DNA of 64,000 bases from an uncultured Bacteroidia bacterium (GCA_903923905.1 CAIXZH010000009.1:53945-117944), one strand, 5' to 3'; shown: positions 44,096-54,090, counted from the first letter of the stretch. The notes: a model not told the origin generated them from the sequence alone. Numbers and translations are program-made.

Positions 44096-44539
44096 CTATC
44101 GAGGAGTCTCAAGGTAGTTCCTTAACGACTCATTGATTATACAGTTCCAGCCTGCAATAAAATTCCCGATGATCAGATCTTCATTATCCTCAGGAAATGT
44201 TTCGATGCCCTGATGCGATAACCGGAGCAAAGTTTTCCCATCCTTCTCAGTTAATTCAAATGTCACTGTTGTATTACCTGGAATACCGTCATATCGCCAA
44301 TTGTGCGAAAGTTTCTTTTTAGGAATCGCTTCAATTATTTCGCAAAGATGCAGGTATTGCCTCTCAGGCGTAGGTCCACCCCAAAACTGAAATTGAAATC
44401 CGGGCTCCTGCTTGAAATCAGCAAGATCAAAATACCATATTTTCATTTCATCCTTTCGGGTTATCGCGTTCCATACTGACAAAGCAGGAACATTAAAAAT
44501 TCGCTCAATAACAATTGGCTGATTTTCGATACGTTTCAA
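44096..44539 (-). CDS. SRPBCC/AHSA1-domain protein
   Basis: 147-residue START-like protein. Typical N-terminus IVIERIFNVPALSVWNAITRKDEMKIWYF, then FQFQFWGGPTPERQYLHLCEI, TTVTFELTEKDGKTLLRLSHQG and a C-terminal helix (AGWNCIINESLRNYLE). Members bind small hydrophobic ligands or act as Hsp90 co-chaperone relatives; the specific role is unknown. Monocistronic, divergent from the MDR reductase gene. Confidence 0.85.
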   Translation of the reverse strand: MKRIENQPIVIERIFNVPALSVWNAITRKDEMKIWYFDLADFKQEPGFQFQFWGGPTPERQYLHLCEIIEAIPKKKLSHNWRYDGIPGNTTVTFELTEKDGKTLLRLSHQGIETFPEDNEDLIIGNFIAGWNCIINESLRNYLETPR

Positions 44540-44676
44540 TTTAATTTAGCGATTAATGAAAGACCTAACAATTCATGGGTTACCGCCATTTTTGATTATT
44601 ACATCTCAACAATATTACGAAAGTTTTGCAACATTTACCCAGGCTATCTTGTTATTATACAGTTAAAGTTCAGAAA

Positions 44677-45672
44677 ATGACAAGACAAATTATCTTAAAA
44701 TCAAGACCCGTGGGTATCCCAACCCTGGACAATTTTGAATCCAGGTCAGTTGATATCCACGTAGTTTCTCCAGGCCAGGTAAGACTTATGGCTCATACGA
44801 TGTCTGTTGATCCCTATTTGCGTGGTCGGATGAACGATGCCCCGTCGTATATTCCCTCTTTTCAGCTTGGTGAACCGATTGTTGGCGGTGGTGTTGCCCG
44901 CATAGTAGAGAGTAAGACGGAAGGATTCAACGTCGGTAGTTATGTGATGGGTTATTTGCCATGGCAGGAGGAGATGGTGATTGACACTGCAGGGCTGAAA
45001 ATAGTTGATGAAAACCTGGCTCCATTAAGTTTTTACCTTGGCATTCTGGGGATGCCGGGTCTTACTGCCTGGTTTGGCCTGACGGATATTGGCAAGCCGC
45101 AGCCTGGTGAAACAGTGGTGATTTCGGGTGCTGCAGGTGCGGTAGGTATCGTGGTTGAGCAATTGGCAAAAATTCAGGGATGTCATGTGGTCGGCATCGC
45201 CGGCAGCGATGCTAAAGTCAGGTACCTGAAGGATGAATTAAAATTTGATGAAGTAATAAATTACAAGACTACCTCTGACCTTGAGGCTGCAATTGCATTG
45301 GCCTGTCCGTCAGGAGTTGATGTTTACTTTGACAATGTGGGCGGCGAAATATCTGACGCTGTGATTGCTCAAATTAATAAGAATGCCCGTATAATAATTT
45401 GTGGTCAGATTTCGCTTTATAACGCTACCTCTCAGCCGATGGGTCCCAGAATACAGTCCGTATTGCTGAAAAAAAGCGCTTTGATGCAGGGCTTTATCGT
45501 AGGTAATTATAGCTCCAGGTTTGATGAGGGATTAAAAGCATTAAGCCAACTGGTTGGAACCGGAAAGCTCAAATATACCAATACGACCTATCATGGTTTT
45601 GAGAGACTTCCGGAAGCTTTTATCGATCTTTTCGAAGGGAAAAATCTCGGCAAATTAATTGTCGAACTCTGA
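44677..45672 (+). CDS. NADP-dependent MDR-family oxidoreductase
   Basis: 331-residue zinc-independent medium-chain reductase of the leukotriene/curcumin-reductase type: QIILKSRPVGIPTLDNF at the N-terminus, MSVDPYLRGRMND, the nucleotide-binding loop ISGAAGAVGIVVEQLAK (AXXGXXG-like) at about 142-158, and DVYFDNVGGEISDAV. It probably reduces activated double bonds of enones with NADPH in the cytoplasm. The ATG at 44677 is chosen because alignment-type sequence begins there; the frame extends to 44626. It precedes hemH by about 105 bp without obvious functional link. Confidence 0.88.
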   Translation: MTRQIILKSRPVGIPTLDNFESRSVDIHVVSPGQVRLMAHTMSVDPYLRGRMNDAPSYIPSFQLGEPIVGGGVARIVESKTEGFNVGSYVMGYLPWQEEMVIDTAGLKIVDENLAPLSFYLGILGMPGLTAWFGLTDIGKPQPGETVVISGAAGAVGIVVEQLAKIQGCHVVGIAGSDAKVRYLKDELKFDEVINYKTTSDLEAAIALACPSGVDVYFDNVGGEISDAVIAQINKNARIIICGQISLYNATSQPMGPRIQSVLLKKSALMQGFIVGNYSSRFDEGLKALSQLVGTGKLKYTNTTYHGFERLPEAFIDLFEGKNLGKLIVEL

Positions 45673-45777
45673 TCCTCAAAAACCCTCATTTTTCCCTATT
45701 ATTGTCAATCTTTAGCAATTTCATCCGGAGACGACCTTGCTAAGCCAGGATATGACCCTTTTATTTACAAATTTGCA

Positions 45778-46788
45778 ATGGATCAGACAGCAGTTATACT
45801 TGTTAACCTTGGGACTCCCGACTCTCCAGCATTACCCGACGTCCGAAGGTATTTATTCCAGTTTCTGAACGACCGGCGTGTGATTGACCTGCCATGGGTT
45901 CTTCAGAAAGCACTTGTGAATCTGATTATTGTCCCATTCCGGGCTCCGAAATCCACAAAGCTCTATGAGCAGCTGTGGAGCGAAAAAGGGTCACCTTTAT
46001 TGTATTATTCAGAGCAGGTGGCCGAAGAAATCCAGAGTCGGCTGGGAGATCCTTACAAGGTTTTCAATGCGATGCGTTACGGCAAACCAGATTTGAAGGA
46101 AGTTTTAAATCAGGTTGAAAAACAAATCTTTAAGAAGATTATCGTTCTTCCACTCTTTCCACAATATGCCTCAGCTACAACCGGCTCGGTGATAGAGCTC
46201 CTCATGAAGCAGATAAGCAGCTGGCAGACCTACCCTAATATCCACATAATTAGCAGCTTTCAGGATCATCCGGCTTTTCTGAGAGCCTTTGCTGCAAAGG
46301 GAGCAAAATACGATATAGCTTCCTTTGATCATGTACTTTTCTCGTTTCACGGGTTACCACTGAGGCAAATCAATAAACTGCATCCGGGAAAAGATTGCCT
46401 GACCTGCGCGTGCACCAAAGAAACAATCCCCGAAGGAAAGCTGTGTTACAAAGCGGCATGTTACGAAACAGCCAGGCTGATCGCCGCTGAAATTAGCCTC
46501 TCATCCGGGGAATATTCGGTAACTTTTCAATCCAGGCTCAGTAAAAACTGGATGTCCCCATTTACCGATAAAGTACTGATTGAAAAGGCAAAATCCGGGA
46601 CGAAAAGAATACTCGTATTTGCACCCTCCTTTGTGGCAGATTGCCTCGAAACAAAGGTGGAAATTGAGCAGGAATACAGTCATCTGTTCAGGGAAAATGG
46701 CGGAGAACACCTGCAAATGGTGGAGAGTCTCAACGACAGCAGGATATGGATTGACGGTCTGGAACAAATGATAACTGAATTACACTAA
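45778..46788 (+). CDS. hemH: ferrochelatase
   Basis: 336-residue enzyme inserting Fe2+ into protoporphyrin IX, the last step of protohaem synthesis. VILVNLGTPDSPALPDVRRYLFQFLNDRRVIDLP is class-typical (residues 6-39); PLFPQYASATTGSV and the active-site His in LFSFHGLP are present. Cysteines cluster in the central part (CLTCACTKE, CYKAACYE). First haem gene of the cluster, 33 bp before hemF. Confidence 0.96.
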   Translation: MDQTAVILVNLGTPDSPALPDVRRYLFQFLNDRRVIDLPWVLQKALVNLIIVPFRAPKSTKLYEQLWSEKGSPLLYYSEQVAEEIQSRLGDPYKVFNAMRYGKPDLKEVLNQVEKQIFKKIIVLPLFPQYASATTGSVIELLMKQISSWQTYPNIHIISSFQDHPAFLRAFAAKGAKYDIASFDHVLFSFHGLPLRQINKLHPGKDCLTCACTKETIPEGKLCYKAACYETARLIAAEISLSSGEYSVTFQSRLSKNWMSPFTDKVLIEKAKSGTKRILVFAPSFVADCLETKVEIEQEYSHLFRENGGEHLQMVESLNDSRIWIDGLEQMITELH

Positions 46789-46821
46789 GCAGATAACATA
46801 CAACTATTTATAAGATTTTTT

Positions 46822-47736
46822 GTGAAGAGCATTAAGGAAAAATGGATCGTTACCATCCATGAACTGCAGGACAAAATATGCCATGCCCTGGAACAATGTG
46901 ACGGTAAGTCAAAATTTGAGGAAAACAGCTGGGAACGCTTCGGTGGAGGCGGGGGAAAGACCCGGGTGATTTCAAATGGCCATGTTTTTGAAAAAGGAGG
47001 GGTGAACACTTCTGTTGTTTATGGCAACGTATCGGATATCATGCGCAAAGAACTGGAAATCGATGGGGATAAATGGTTTGCCTGCGGACTCAGCCTGGTG
47101 ATTCACCCGGAAAATCCATTTGTCCCGACAGTTCACTGCAACTACCGCATGTTCGAATTATACAATAATAAGGATGAGGTCACCGACAGGTGGTTTGGCG
47201 GTGGGACCGACCTTACACCTTACTACCTTATAGAAGAGGATGCCTTTCATTTTCATCAAACCTACAAAAATGTATGTGATCGCTTTGATCCGGATTTGTA
47301 CCCCATATTCAAAAAAGAGTGTGACAATTATTTCGTGAATGAACACCGGAATAAGGAGCGCAGGGGCATTGGCGGGATTTTTTACGACCATCAGAAACCC
47401 ACTGAATCAAAAGACGTTGATTTTTGGCTGAACTTTTCAAAATCGTGTGGGAATGCCCTTATTAAAGCTTATATTCCCATTGTCGAAAAAAGAAAGAATG
47501 CCCTTTTTACCGAATCACATAAACATTGGCAGGAGATCCGGAGAGGCAGGTATGTTGAATTTAATCTGCTTCATGACCGGGGAACTATTTTTGGACTAAA
47601 AACGAATGGTAGGACTGAAAGCATTCTGATGAGTTTGCCTCCAACGGTGAGGTTTGAATACAATTATCAACCTAAAGTGGGAAGCGAAGAGGAAAAATTA
47701 TTGCAGGTTTGCCTGCAACCCAAAGAGTGGATTTAA
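46822..47736 (+). CDS. hemF: oxygen-dependent coproporphyrinogen III oxidase
   Basis: 304-residue aerobic coproporphyrinogen III oxidase. Signatures: WERFGGGGGKTRVISNG-like start, HCNYRMFELY, RWFGGGTDLTPYY, RRGIGGIFYDHQKP, RRGRYVEFNLLHDRGT and SILMSLPPTVRFEYN. The start is a GTG (46822), since it gives the expected family N-terminus and no nearer ATG does. The isofunctional anaerobic HemN is encoded at 56653, so decarboxylation can proceed with or without oxygen. Confidence 0.96.
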   Translation: MKSIKEKWIVTIHELQDKICHALEQCDGKSKFEENSWERFGGGGGKTRVISNGHVFEKGGVNTSVVYGNVSDIMRKELEIDGDKWFACGLSLVIHPENPFVPTVHCNYRMFELYNNKDEVTDRWFGGGTDLTPYYLIEEDAFHFHQTYKNVCDRFDPDLYPIFKKECDNYFVNEHRNKERRGIGGIFYDHQKPTESKDVDFWLNFSKSCGNALIKAYIPIVEKRKNALFTESHKHWQEIRRGRYVEFNLLHDRGTIFGLKTNGRTESILMSLPPTVRFEYNYQPKVGSEEEKLLQVCLQPKEWI

Positions 47737-47822
47737 TTTTAGTATATTCACAACTTTATAATTATCGCTGTTAATAAAATTTTATTTGCCTGTTACAGGT
47801 TAAAATGAATGAAGTTTAAGTC

Positions 47823-48500
47823 ATGAAGATCTTGATTGTTGAGGATGAGAAACCATTGTCAGATTCGATGGTGGAATACCTTGCAGAAGAGGGGCATCTT
47901 TGCGAAGCGGTCTATAATTATTTTGATGCTATCGGGAAAATCGGAATGTATCAGTATGCTTGCATTGTAGTCGACATAAATTTACCGGATGGGAATGGAC
48001 TTGATCTGATCAGGGTTATAAAAAAACAATCGATAACGCTGGGTATCATTATTATATCTGCCCTAAACTCACTTGAAAACCGCATTGAAGGACTTGAAAT
48101 CGGGGCAGATCATTACCTGACCAAACCCTTTCACCTCGCAGAACTTAATGCCCATCTGAAATCAATAAACCGGAGGATTAGTTTTGGAGGAAGCAATCAG
48201 ATCACGGTCAATGAGATCCGGTTGATTCCAGATGAACATAGGGCATATGTCTTTGACCAGGAAATAATTCTGACCAAAAAAGAGTATGAACTCCTGTTGT
48301 TCTTTATTTCAAATAAAAACAAAGTAATAACCAAGGCCGGATTAGCTGAATATTTATGGGGCGACTATATGGATCTTGCAGATTCTCATGATTTTATATA
48401 TACACACATCAAGAATTTAAGAAGAAAATTGCTTAAAAAAGGGTGTGAGGATTATATTAAAACAATTTACGGATTAGGCTATAAATTTGAACTCAGTTGA
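47823..48500 (+). CDS. OmpR-family response regulator
   Basis: 225-residue regulator: receiver domain 1-115 with acidic pocket VEDEK, phospho-Asp in VVDINLPDGNG (about residue 52) and Lys in LTKPFH; winged-helix DNA-binding domain about 125-225 (ILTKKEYELLLFFISN, HIKNLRRKLLKKG, TIYGLGYKFEL). Its stop overlaps the start of the histidine kinase gene (TTGA). Embedded between hemF and hemA; a role in haem or redox control is an inference from position only. Confidence 0.94.
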   Translation: MKILIVEDEKPLSDSMVEYLAEEGHLCEAVYNYFDAIGKIGMYQYACIVVDINLPDGNGLDLIRVIKKQSITLGIIIISALNSLENRIEGLEIGADHYLTKPFHLAELNAHLKSINRRISFGGSNQITVNEIRLIPDEHRAYVFDQEIILTKKEYELLLFFISNKNKVITKAGLAEYLWGDYMDLADSHDFIYTHIKNLRRKLLKKGCEDYIKTIYGLGYKFELS

Positions 48501-49762
48501 GACTTCTAAACAAAATAACCCTTAATTTATTGGCGATCACCCTGTTTATTTTTCTGATTGGGATGGTAGCTTTTTATTATATGCTACGGCAACAGGTTGA
48601 TCAAAACATCAATCAGGAACTAAAGAAGCGGGAGATGAGCATCAGTAAGGAGTTCGATGCTGCTCATTCGTCAGTTAATCAATTGGTCAACTTAAACGAC
48701 ACGGTAATCATTACTACATTAAATCAGCCAAGGCCCCCCGAAACGTTTTCCGATACATTACTTTTTAACCCGGAAACTAACTCCTATGCCCTTTTCCGGC
48801 AACTTGGATTCATTAAAACGATTCATAACCGCGATTATTATATCCAGATTTTTAAGCCACTGGAAGAAACCGACCGGCTCATCATCCGCATTGTAATTAT
48901 CATGAATCTGCTGGTGATCCTGATTATCTTACCTCTGATAATTGCAAACCGCCACTCCTCTCGTCAGGATTGGAAAGTATTTTATGACACCCTTTCTAAA
49001 ATCAATAATTACGATGTCAACTCTCACGAAGCCTTTTTGCTTCAAAACTCTGACATCAAAGAATTTGAGGACCTGAATCGGGTTTTAGTCGCCATGACCG
49101 AACGGATCAAAAATGATTATTTAAACCTCAAGGAATATATTGAGAATGCTTCTCATGAAATTCAGACTCCACTGGCCATCATAAATTCAAAAATGGAGTT
49201 ATTGCTGCAGTCGGGTGATATGAAGGAGAAGCAATATAAAACAGTTGCAGATGCTTACGAGGCGTCCAACCGGTTGTCAAGGCTAAACAAAACCCTTATT
49301 CTGCTGGCAAAGATCGAAAACCGGCAATTCCCAGAATCAAAACCAGTGAATCCTGCAATTATGATCAATCATCAGCTCGAAAGTCTTGAAGATCTGATCC
49401 ATGCCAAAAAGATCAAAGTAATCAGGCACATGGAAGATAAGGCAACCGTAGATATGAATCCATATCTTGCTGATATATTACTCGTTAACCTGATAAAAAA
49501 TGCTCTTAGGCACAATATCAGCGGGGGGGAACTCAAAATTGAACTGACAAAGGAACATTTGAAAATTGCCAATTCCGGACCGGCACTTCAGGTTGATCCG
49601 GATACGATGTTTAAACGGTTTCACACCTCTTCATCCTCTGTCGAATCCCTTGGTCTCGGACTCTCAATAGTTCAGAAAATTTGCACGATGTACGGATTTA
49701 GCGTTAATTACAGCTATCAAAACAACCTGCACGTGATGCAAGTTGATTTTGTCAAAGTCTAA
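48497..49762 (+). CDS. sensor histidine kinase
   Basis: 421-residue kinase starting at a TTG overlapping the regulator's stop. Two transmembrane helices (about 9-29 and 133-152) enclose a periplasmic sensor region of about 100 residues with no recognised fold; then HisKA with ENASHEIQTPLAIINSKMEL, N-box VNLIKNALRHN and G-box SLGLGLSIVQKIC. Translationally coupled partner of the preceding regulator. The sensed signal is unknown. Confidence 0.92.
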   Translation: MRLLNKITLNLLAITLFIFLIGMVAFYYMLRQQVDQNINQELKKREMSISKEFDAAHSSVNQLVNLNDTVIITTLNQPRPPETFSDTLLFNPETNSYALFRQLGFIKTIHNRDYYIQIFKPLEETDRLIIRIVIIMNLLVILIILPLIIANRHSSRQDWKVFYDTLSKINNYDVNSHEAFLLQNSDIKEFEDLNRVLVAMTERIKNDYLNLKEYIENASHEIQTPLAIINSKMELLLQSGDMKEKQYKTVADAYEASNRLSRLNKTLILLAKIENRQFPESKPVNPAIMINHQLESLEDLIHAKKIKVIRHMEDKATVDMNPYLADILLVNLIKNALRHNISGGELKIELTKEHLKIANSGPALQVDPDTMFKRFHTSSSSVESLGLGLSIVQKICTMYGFSVNYSYQNNLHVMQVDFVKV

Positions 49763-50092
49763 TTCAAAAAAACGTAATTAATATCAAATCTAAATAACAG
49801 CCCTTGACCTTTTTCGTGAAGATTTGACTTTTCCGCAATTCACTGCAAAATTAATTTTTAAAATTCGCATGCCTCTGTTTTACTGGGATTTGACCCCGAT
49901 AAAATTTATTTTTTACCCTGAATTTTAGAAATCTCATATCCATTTATTTGTTAAAATTAGTTTGGAATAAAACTGATCAGTTATTCCAACGATATCTAAC
50001 CTCCAATTCTGTCAATTCTGACATTTTGCTACAGATTTGCTTCAGATTCTGTTTTTAAAATTGCACTGTAATAATCATGAAAGCAAAATAGG
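49763..50092. other. 330-bp region upstream of hemA
   Basis: AT-rich intergenic region holding the dyad at 49962-49989. No perfect TTG-N19-TAnnTTTG promoter was found; near matches (TTAGTTTG at about 49958, CAGATTTG at about 50032) lack a -33 partner. Confidence 0.5.
49962..49989. promoter_or_regulatory. 28-bp dyad upstream of hemA
   Basis: Arms TTGGAATA and TATTCCAA (perfect, 8 bp) flank the palindrome ACTGATCAGT, with two extra A's on one side. The total is a 13-bp stem with a bulge, about 104 bp before the hemA ATG. It could be an operator for a haem-responsive repressor, or the terminator of the two-component operon, though no T-run follows. Confidence 0.4.
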
Positions 50093-51340
50093 ATGATAGG
50101 ATTATTTGGATTAAATCACAAATCAGCTCCAATAGAGATCAGGGAGAAATTTGTATTTTGCGAAGAAGACATCAAACGATTTGTACCCCAGCTAAAGGCC
50201 AAAGGAATACTTGGAGCTATTGTAGTCTCCACCTGTAACCGCACCGAAATATACTTTGAACTCAAGGATAATAAAACTGCTGATTTTGACCTAATTGGCA
50301 ATACACTGATCGAATACCGCAAGGTCCCCACTGAGGTGAAATCTCACTTTTACCAGATGAAGAATGACGACGCCGTAAAACACCTGTTCCGGGTGGTTTC
50401 CGGTCTCGACTCCATGGCATTAGGTGAATATCAGATCGTTGGACAGATCAAGGATGCTTTTAACATCAGCCAAAGTTTTCAACACTGCAGTTCCGTGTTG
50501 TACAAGCTCTTTAATGAGGCCCTGAAAACCGGCAAGGAAATCCGGACAAATACAGCTTTAAACAAAGGAGCAGTCTCAATAAGTTATGTTGGTGTTGAAC
50601 TTGCCGGACGAAAACTTCAAAATCTGTGTTCACATCCTGTTTTAGTTGTAGGTGCCGGTCAAACCAGCGAACTAACGATGCTAAACCTGTTGAAAAAGGA
50701 TTGCAACCAGTTTACCGTCGTCAATCGCACCCAGGAAAAAGCATGTGAACTGGCCGAAAAATATCAGTGTAAGGTTGCAAATTTTGATCAGCTTGAAGAG
50801 CTGCTGGTTTCCAACGATATCGTGATCACGTCGACAGCGTCCAAAAGACCGTTGTTTACAGAAGAGATGGTGCGCAAAGCAATGGTTGAGCGGAATAACG
50901 AACCTTTGTTCTTCATCGATCTTTCGGTTCCCCGGAATGTTGACGTTGCTGTTAGTGAAATTGAAAATGTCCATGTTTACGATATTGATGCTTTACACGA
51001 TGTTATTGAAGATAACCTGGATCGCAGAAAAGGGGAGATCACCCATGCAGAATTGATTATTGAAGAATCTGTAGCGGAGTTTTCACAATGGCACGCCATC
51101 CAGGTCCTGGTTCCTACCTTTCAGAATATCTCAAGCCGTTTTCAGGAGATCAACAAAACCATGCTGGATGGTTATCTGAAAAATCAGAAACAGGATGATC
51201 ATGAAAAGGCGGTTGCCTACGGAGAAATAATCACGAAGAAATTTATTGGCCTAATGATCGAAAATGTAAAATCGGTAACCAATAACGGAAGACATGAGGA
51301 ATACATTACGATGCTTAATAAATTATTCGAATTCAATTAA
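50093..51340 (+). CDS. hemA: glutamyl-tRNA reductase
   Basis: 415-residue first committed enzyme of the C5 tetrapyrrole pathway, converting glutamyl-tRNA to glutamate-1-semialdehyde. N-terminal GLNHKSAPIEIREKF; catalytic Cys48 in VVSTCNRTEIY; SGLDSMALGEYQIVGQIKDAF; NADPH-binding VLVVGAGQTSELTMLNL; FIDLSVPRNVDVAV; C-terminal dimerisation helices. The stop overlaps the hemCD start (TAATG), so translation is coupled. Confidence 0.97.
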   Translation: MIGLFGLNHKSAPIEIREKFVFCEEDIKRFVPQLKAKGILGAIVVSTCNRTEIYFELKDNKTADFDLIGNTLIEYRKVPTEVKSHFYQMKNDDAVKHLFRVVSGLDSMALGEYQIVGQIKDAFNISQSFQHCSSVLYKLFNEALKTGKEIRTNTALNKGAVSISYVGVELAGRKLQNLCSHPVLVVGAGQTSELTMLNLLKKDCNQFTVVNRTQEKACELAEKYQCKVANFDQLEELLVSNDIVITSTASKRPLFTEEMVRKAMVERNNEPLFFIDLSVPRNVDVAVSEIENVHVYDIDALHDVIEDNLDRRKGEITHAELIIEESVAEFSQWHAIQVLVPTFQNISSRFQEINKTMLDGYLKNQKQDDHEKAVAYGEIITKKFIGLMIENVKSVTNNGRHEEYITMLNKLFEFN

Positions 51341-53052
51341 TGGCCAACAAAACCATAAGGATCGGTACAAGAGGAAGTAAATTAGCGTTATACCAGGCTT
51401 TCCTTGTACAGGAAGAACTACAGAAAAACTTCCCTGAAATCATATTTATTCTGGAAATTATAAAAACCAAGGGAGACCAGATCCTCGATGTCGCTCTTTC
51501 TAAAATTGGAGATAAAGGACTGTTTACCAAAGAGATGGAGACGGCACTCTTCAATGGGGAGATCGATATGGCTGTCCATAGCCTTAAAGATTTACCAACC
51601 AAATTTAACGAAGGGGCCAAATTGGGTGCAGTTTTAAAACGTGGTGACATCCGCGATGCACTGATCAGCCTGGACGGAAGAAAAATCAAAGACCTGACTT
51701 CGGATGATGTCATCGCCACTTCAAGTCTTAGAAGAAAAGCCCAGCTTTTAAGAATTAACCCTGATTTTAAGATCATTGAAATTCGAGGCAACGTAAACAC
51801 CCGGATCCGCAAGATGCAGGAAGGGTATTGTGATGTAATGGTAATGGCGGGGGCAGGATTGCAGCGCCTCGAGATGGGCGAATATATTTCCGAACTTTTT
51901 GATCCTGAGCTAATGATTCCAGCCTGCAGCCAGGGAGCTATCGCCGTTGAAATCAGGGAAAACGATCCTGAAACTGAAGCGCTTCTGTCAAAGATCAATC
52001 ACCGGGAAACATTCCTGGCCACTGAGGCTGAACGCACTTTCCTCGGAACTCTTGAGGGCGGATGCCAGATACCTGTCGGAAGTTATACGAGTATTGAAGG
52101 AGATAAATTTAAGATTACCGGTTTTATTTCGAGCATCGACGGCACAAAATTCCTCAGGGAATCCGCAGAAGGAGAGATCAGTCAGGCTGTTTATCTCTCG
52201 GCTAAACTGGCAAAAAATTTATTCAACGTTGGTGGTGCTGAAATCCTGAAAGAGATCAGGAACGAAAACCTTGCAAACCCGCAATCAGATTTGGCATTAA
52301 AAGATAAGGTGATCATTTCAACCAGACCAACCGAAGCAAGTGATACCTTACCTGAAATCATAAGATCAGTTGGGGCTAAATTATTTTCGCTTCCAATGAT
52401 TGAAATTGTCCCTTCTCCGCTGGATCCCGAAATGGCTCAAAAACTGTATAATCTCGAACTATACGAATGGATCTTTTTCACCAGCAAAAACGGAGTCGTC
52501 AATTTTTTCAAGCAACTGATTGATGCTAATGGAAGTACCGAATTGCCCAAAACAGTTAAACTTGCGGTAATCGGTTATAAAACCGGACTGGAACTTGAAT
52601 ATTACGGCTACGCACCAACATTTATCAGCGAAGAAAATACAGCGGAGGAGTTCCTGAACAGGTTCAATGCTAAATATCAAGCTGAAAATCTGAACATCTT
52701 GCTTTCCTTAGGGAATCTTGCAGACAATACTCTTCAAAACAACCTGTCCCTTAGGAATTCGGTTCACCGGATAGATGTTTACCAAACGGTTAAGCCCGCC
52801 GAGGCAGATCCTGAAATTATGGAAATGATTAAAAATGACGAGTACGATCTGATCGTTTTTACGAGTCCTTCAACTTTTCATAACTTCAGCTCTTTTTATG
52901 ATGCCTCATTGCTCGGAAAATTAAAGATGGCAAGCATTGGAAGTGTCACCACAAAGGCCATTCAAAAAGCGGGTTTTGAACCCCTTTTCACGGCCAAAAA
53001 ATCGAATGCTGAAGGGATCAGAGATGCAATTACAGAATTTTATCAATTATAA
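51340..53052 (+). CDS. hemCD: hydroxymethylbilane synthase / uroporphyrinogen-III synthase fusion
   Basis: 570-residue bifunctional protein. Residues 1-310 are HemC: RIGTRGSKLALYQA, VHSLKDLPT, TSSLRRKAQLL, IRGNVNTRIRKM, and the dipyrromethane-cofactor Cys in TLEGGCQIPVG. Residues about 318-570 are HemD: VIISTRPTEASDTL, WIFFTSKNGVVNFF, VIGYKTGLELEYYG, VFTSPSTFHNF and ASIGSVTTKAIQKAGF. It makes hydroxymethylbilane from porphobilinogen, then closes it to uroporphyrinogen III. The single frame runs through the junction with no stop, so this is a true fusion. hemB starts 13 bp later. Confidence 0.95.
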   Translation: MANKTIRIGTRGSKLALYQAFLVQEELQKNFPEIIFILEIIKTKGDQILDVALSKIGDKGLFTKEMETALFNGEIDMAVHSLKDLPTKFNEGAKLGAVLKRGDIRDALISLDGRKIKDLTSDDVIATSSLRRKAQLLRINPDFKIIEIRGNVNTRIRKMQEGYCDVMVMAGAGLQRLEMGEYISELFDPELMIPACSQGAIAVEIRENDPETEALLSKINHRETFLATEAERTFLGTLEGGCQIPVGSYTSIEGDKFKITGFISSIDGTKFLRESAEGEISQAVYLSAKLAKNLFNVGGAEILKEIRNENLANPQSDLALKDKVIISTRPTEASDTLPEIIRSVGAKLFSLPMIEIVPSPLDPEMAQKLYNLELYEWIFFTSKNGVVNFFKQLIDANGSTELPKTVKLAVIGYKTGLELEYYGYAPTFISEENTAEEFLNRFNAKYQAENLNILLSLGNLADNTLQNNLSLRNSVHRIDVYQTVKPAEADPEIMEMIKNDEYDLIVFTSPSTFHNFSSFYDASLLGKLKMASIGSVTTKAIQKAGFEPLFTAKKSNAEGIRDAITEFYQL

Positions 53053-53065
53053 AAAACTAAATATC

Positions 53066-54043
53066 ATGACATTTCCGGTAACAAGATTAAGAAGGTTAAG
53101 GTACAACGGCGTATTGAGGCAAATGGTAACTGAAACAAAGCTTTCAGTCGATGATTTTGTGATGCCCCTGTTTGTGGTATCCGGAACAAATGTAAAAAAT
53201 CCCATTATCTCCATGCCTGGCAATTACCAGTTGTCGGTTGATTTACTGGTTGAAGAGTGCAAAAATATTTATGCCACCGGTGTAAAAGCGGTTTTATTGT
53301 TCGGAATTCCTGCCCACAAGGATGAAGATGGCAGTGTGGCCTGCGAGCATAATGGTATTGTTCAACAGGCAATGCGGGCCCTTAAAAAAGAGGTTCCAGG
53401 ACTTTACCTGATCGCCGATGTTTGCAATTGTGAGTATACTACCCACGGGCACTGCGGGACCATTATTGACGGAGATGTCGATAATGATGCAACACTGATT
53501 ACGCTGGCCAAACAATCCGTTTCGCTCGTTGAAGCAGGTGCCGATATGATTGCACCAAGCGATATGATGGACGGCCGTGTTGGAGAGATTCGTAAACAGT
53601 TGGATGCCAACGGGTACAACAAAATTCCTATTATGGCTTATTCCGCCAAATATGCCTCCGGATTTTATGGTCCGTTCAGGGAAGCTGCCGAGAGCGCTCC
53701 TAAATTCGGAAACCGCGCAACCTACCAGATGAATCCGGCCAATTCGAACGAGGCAATCCGCGAGGTTGAACAGGATATCCTGGAAGGGGCTGACATCGTG
53801 ATGGTTAAACCGGCGCTCAGCTATCTTGACGTGATCTACCGGGTTAAAAATGAATTCAATATGCCTGTAGCTGCCTATAATGTCAGCGGAGAATTCTCGA
53901 TGCTTAAAGCTGCCGCTGCAAATGGATGGATCGATGGTCCAAGGGTGATGATGGAGGTTCTGACTTCAATTAAGCGTGCCGGTGCAGACATTATCATTAC
54001 ATACCATGCCGTTGAGGCAGCGAATATCCTAAACGGAAAATAA
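53066..54043 (+). CDS. hemB: delta-aminolevulinic acid dehydratase
   Basis: 325-residue porphobilinogen synthase. Start at the ATG 53066 (MTFPVTRLRRLRYN is the family start; the frame extends back into hemCD). The Zn-type cysteine set is present in DVCNCEYTTHGHCG, followed by APSDMMDGRVGEIR, the Schiff-base Lys in AYSAKYASGFYGPFR, and VMVKPALSYLDVI. The cysteine pattern predicts a zinc-dependent rather than magnesium-only enzyme. Confidence 0.96.
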   Translation: MTFPVTRLRRLRYNGVLRQMVTETKLSVDDFVMPLFVVSGTNVKNPIISMPGNYQLSVDLLVEECKNIYATGVKAVLLFGIPAHKDEDGSVACEHNGIVQQAMRALKKEVPGLYLIADVCNCEYTTHGHCGTIIDGDVDNDATLITLAKQSVSLVEAGADMIAPSDMMDGRVGEIRKQLDANGYNKIPIMAYSAKYASGFYGPFREAAESAPKFGNRATYQMNPANSNEAIREVEQDILEGADIVMVKPALSYLDVIYRVKNEFNMPVAAYNVSGEFSMLKAAAANGWIDGPRVMMEVLTSIKRAGADIIITYHAVEAANILNGK

Positions 54044-54090
54044 TAAGGACTTTAATAAAATATCAGACAATTAAAACCTTGTTTGAAAAT

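Noticed and set aside
51340..53052. hemC-hemD as two genes with a missed stop
   Set aside because: The frame is continuous through the junction and both domains are full length, so a true fusion is the simpler reading; such fusions are known in other bacteria.
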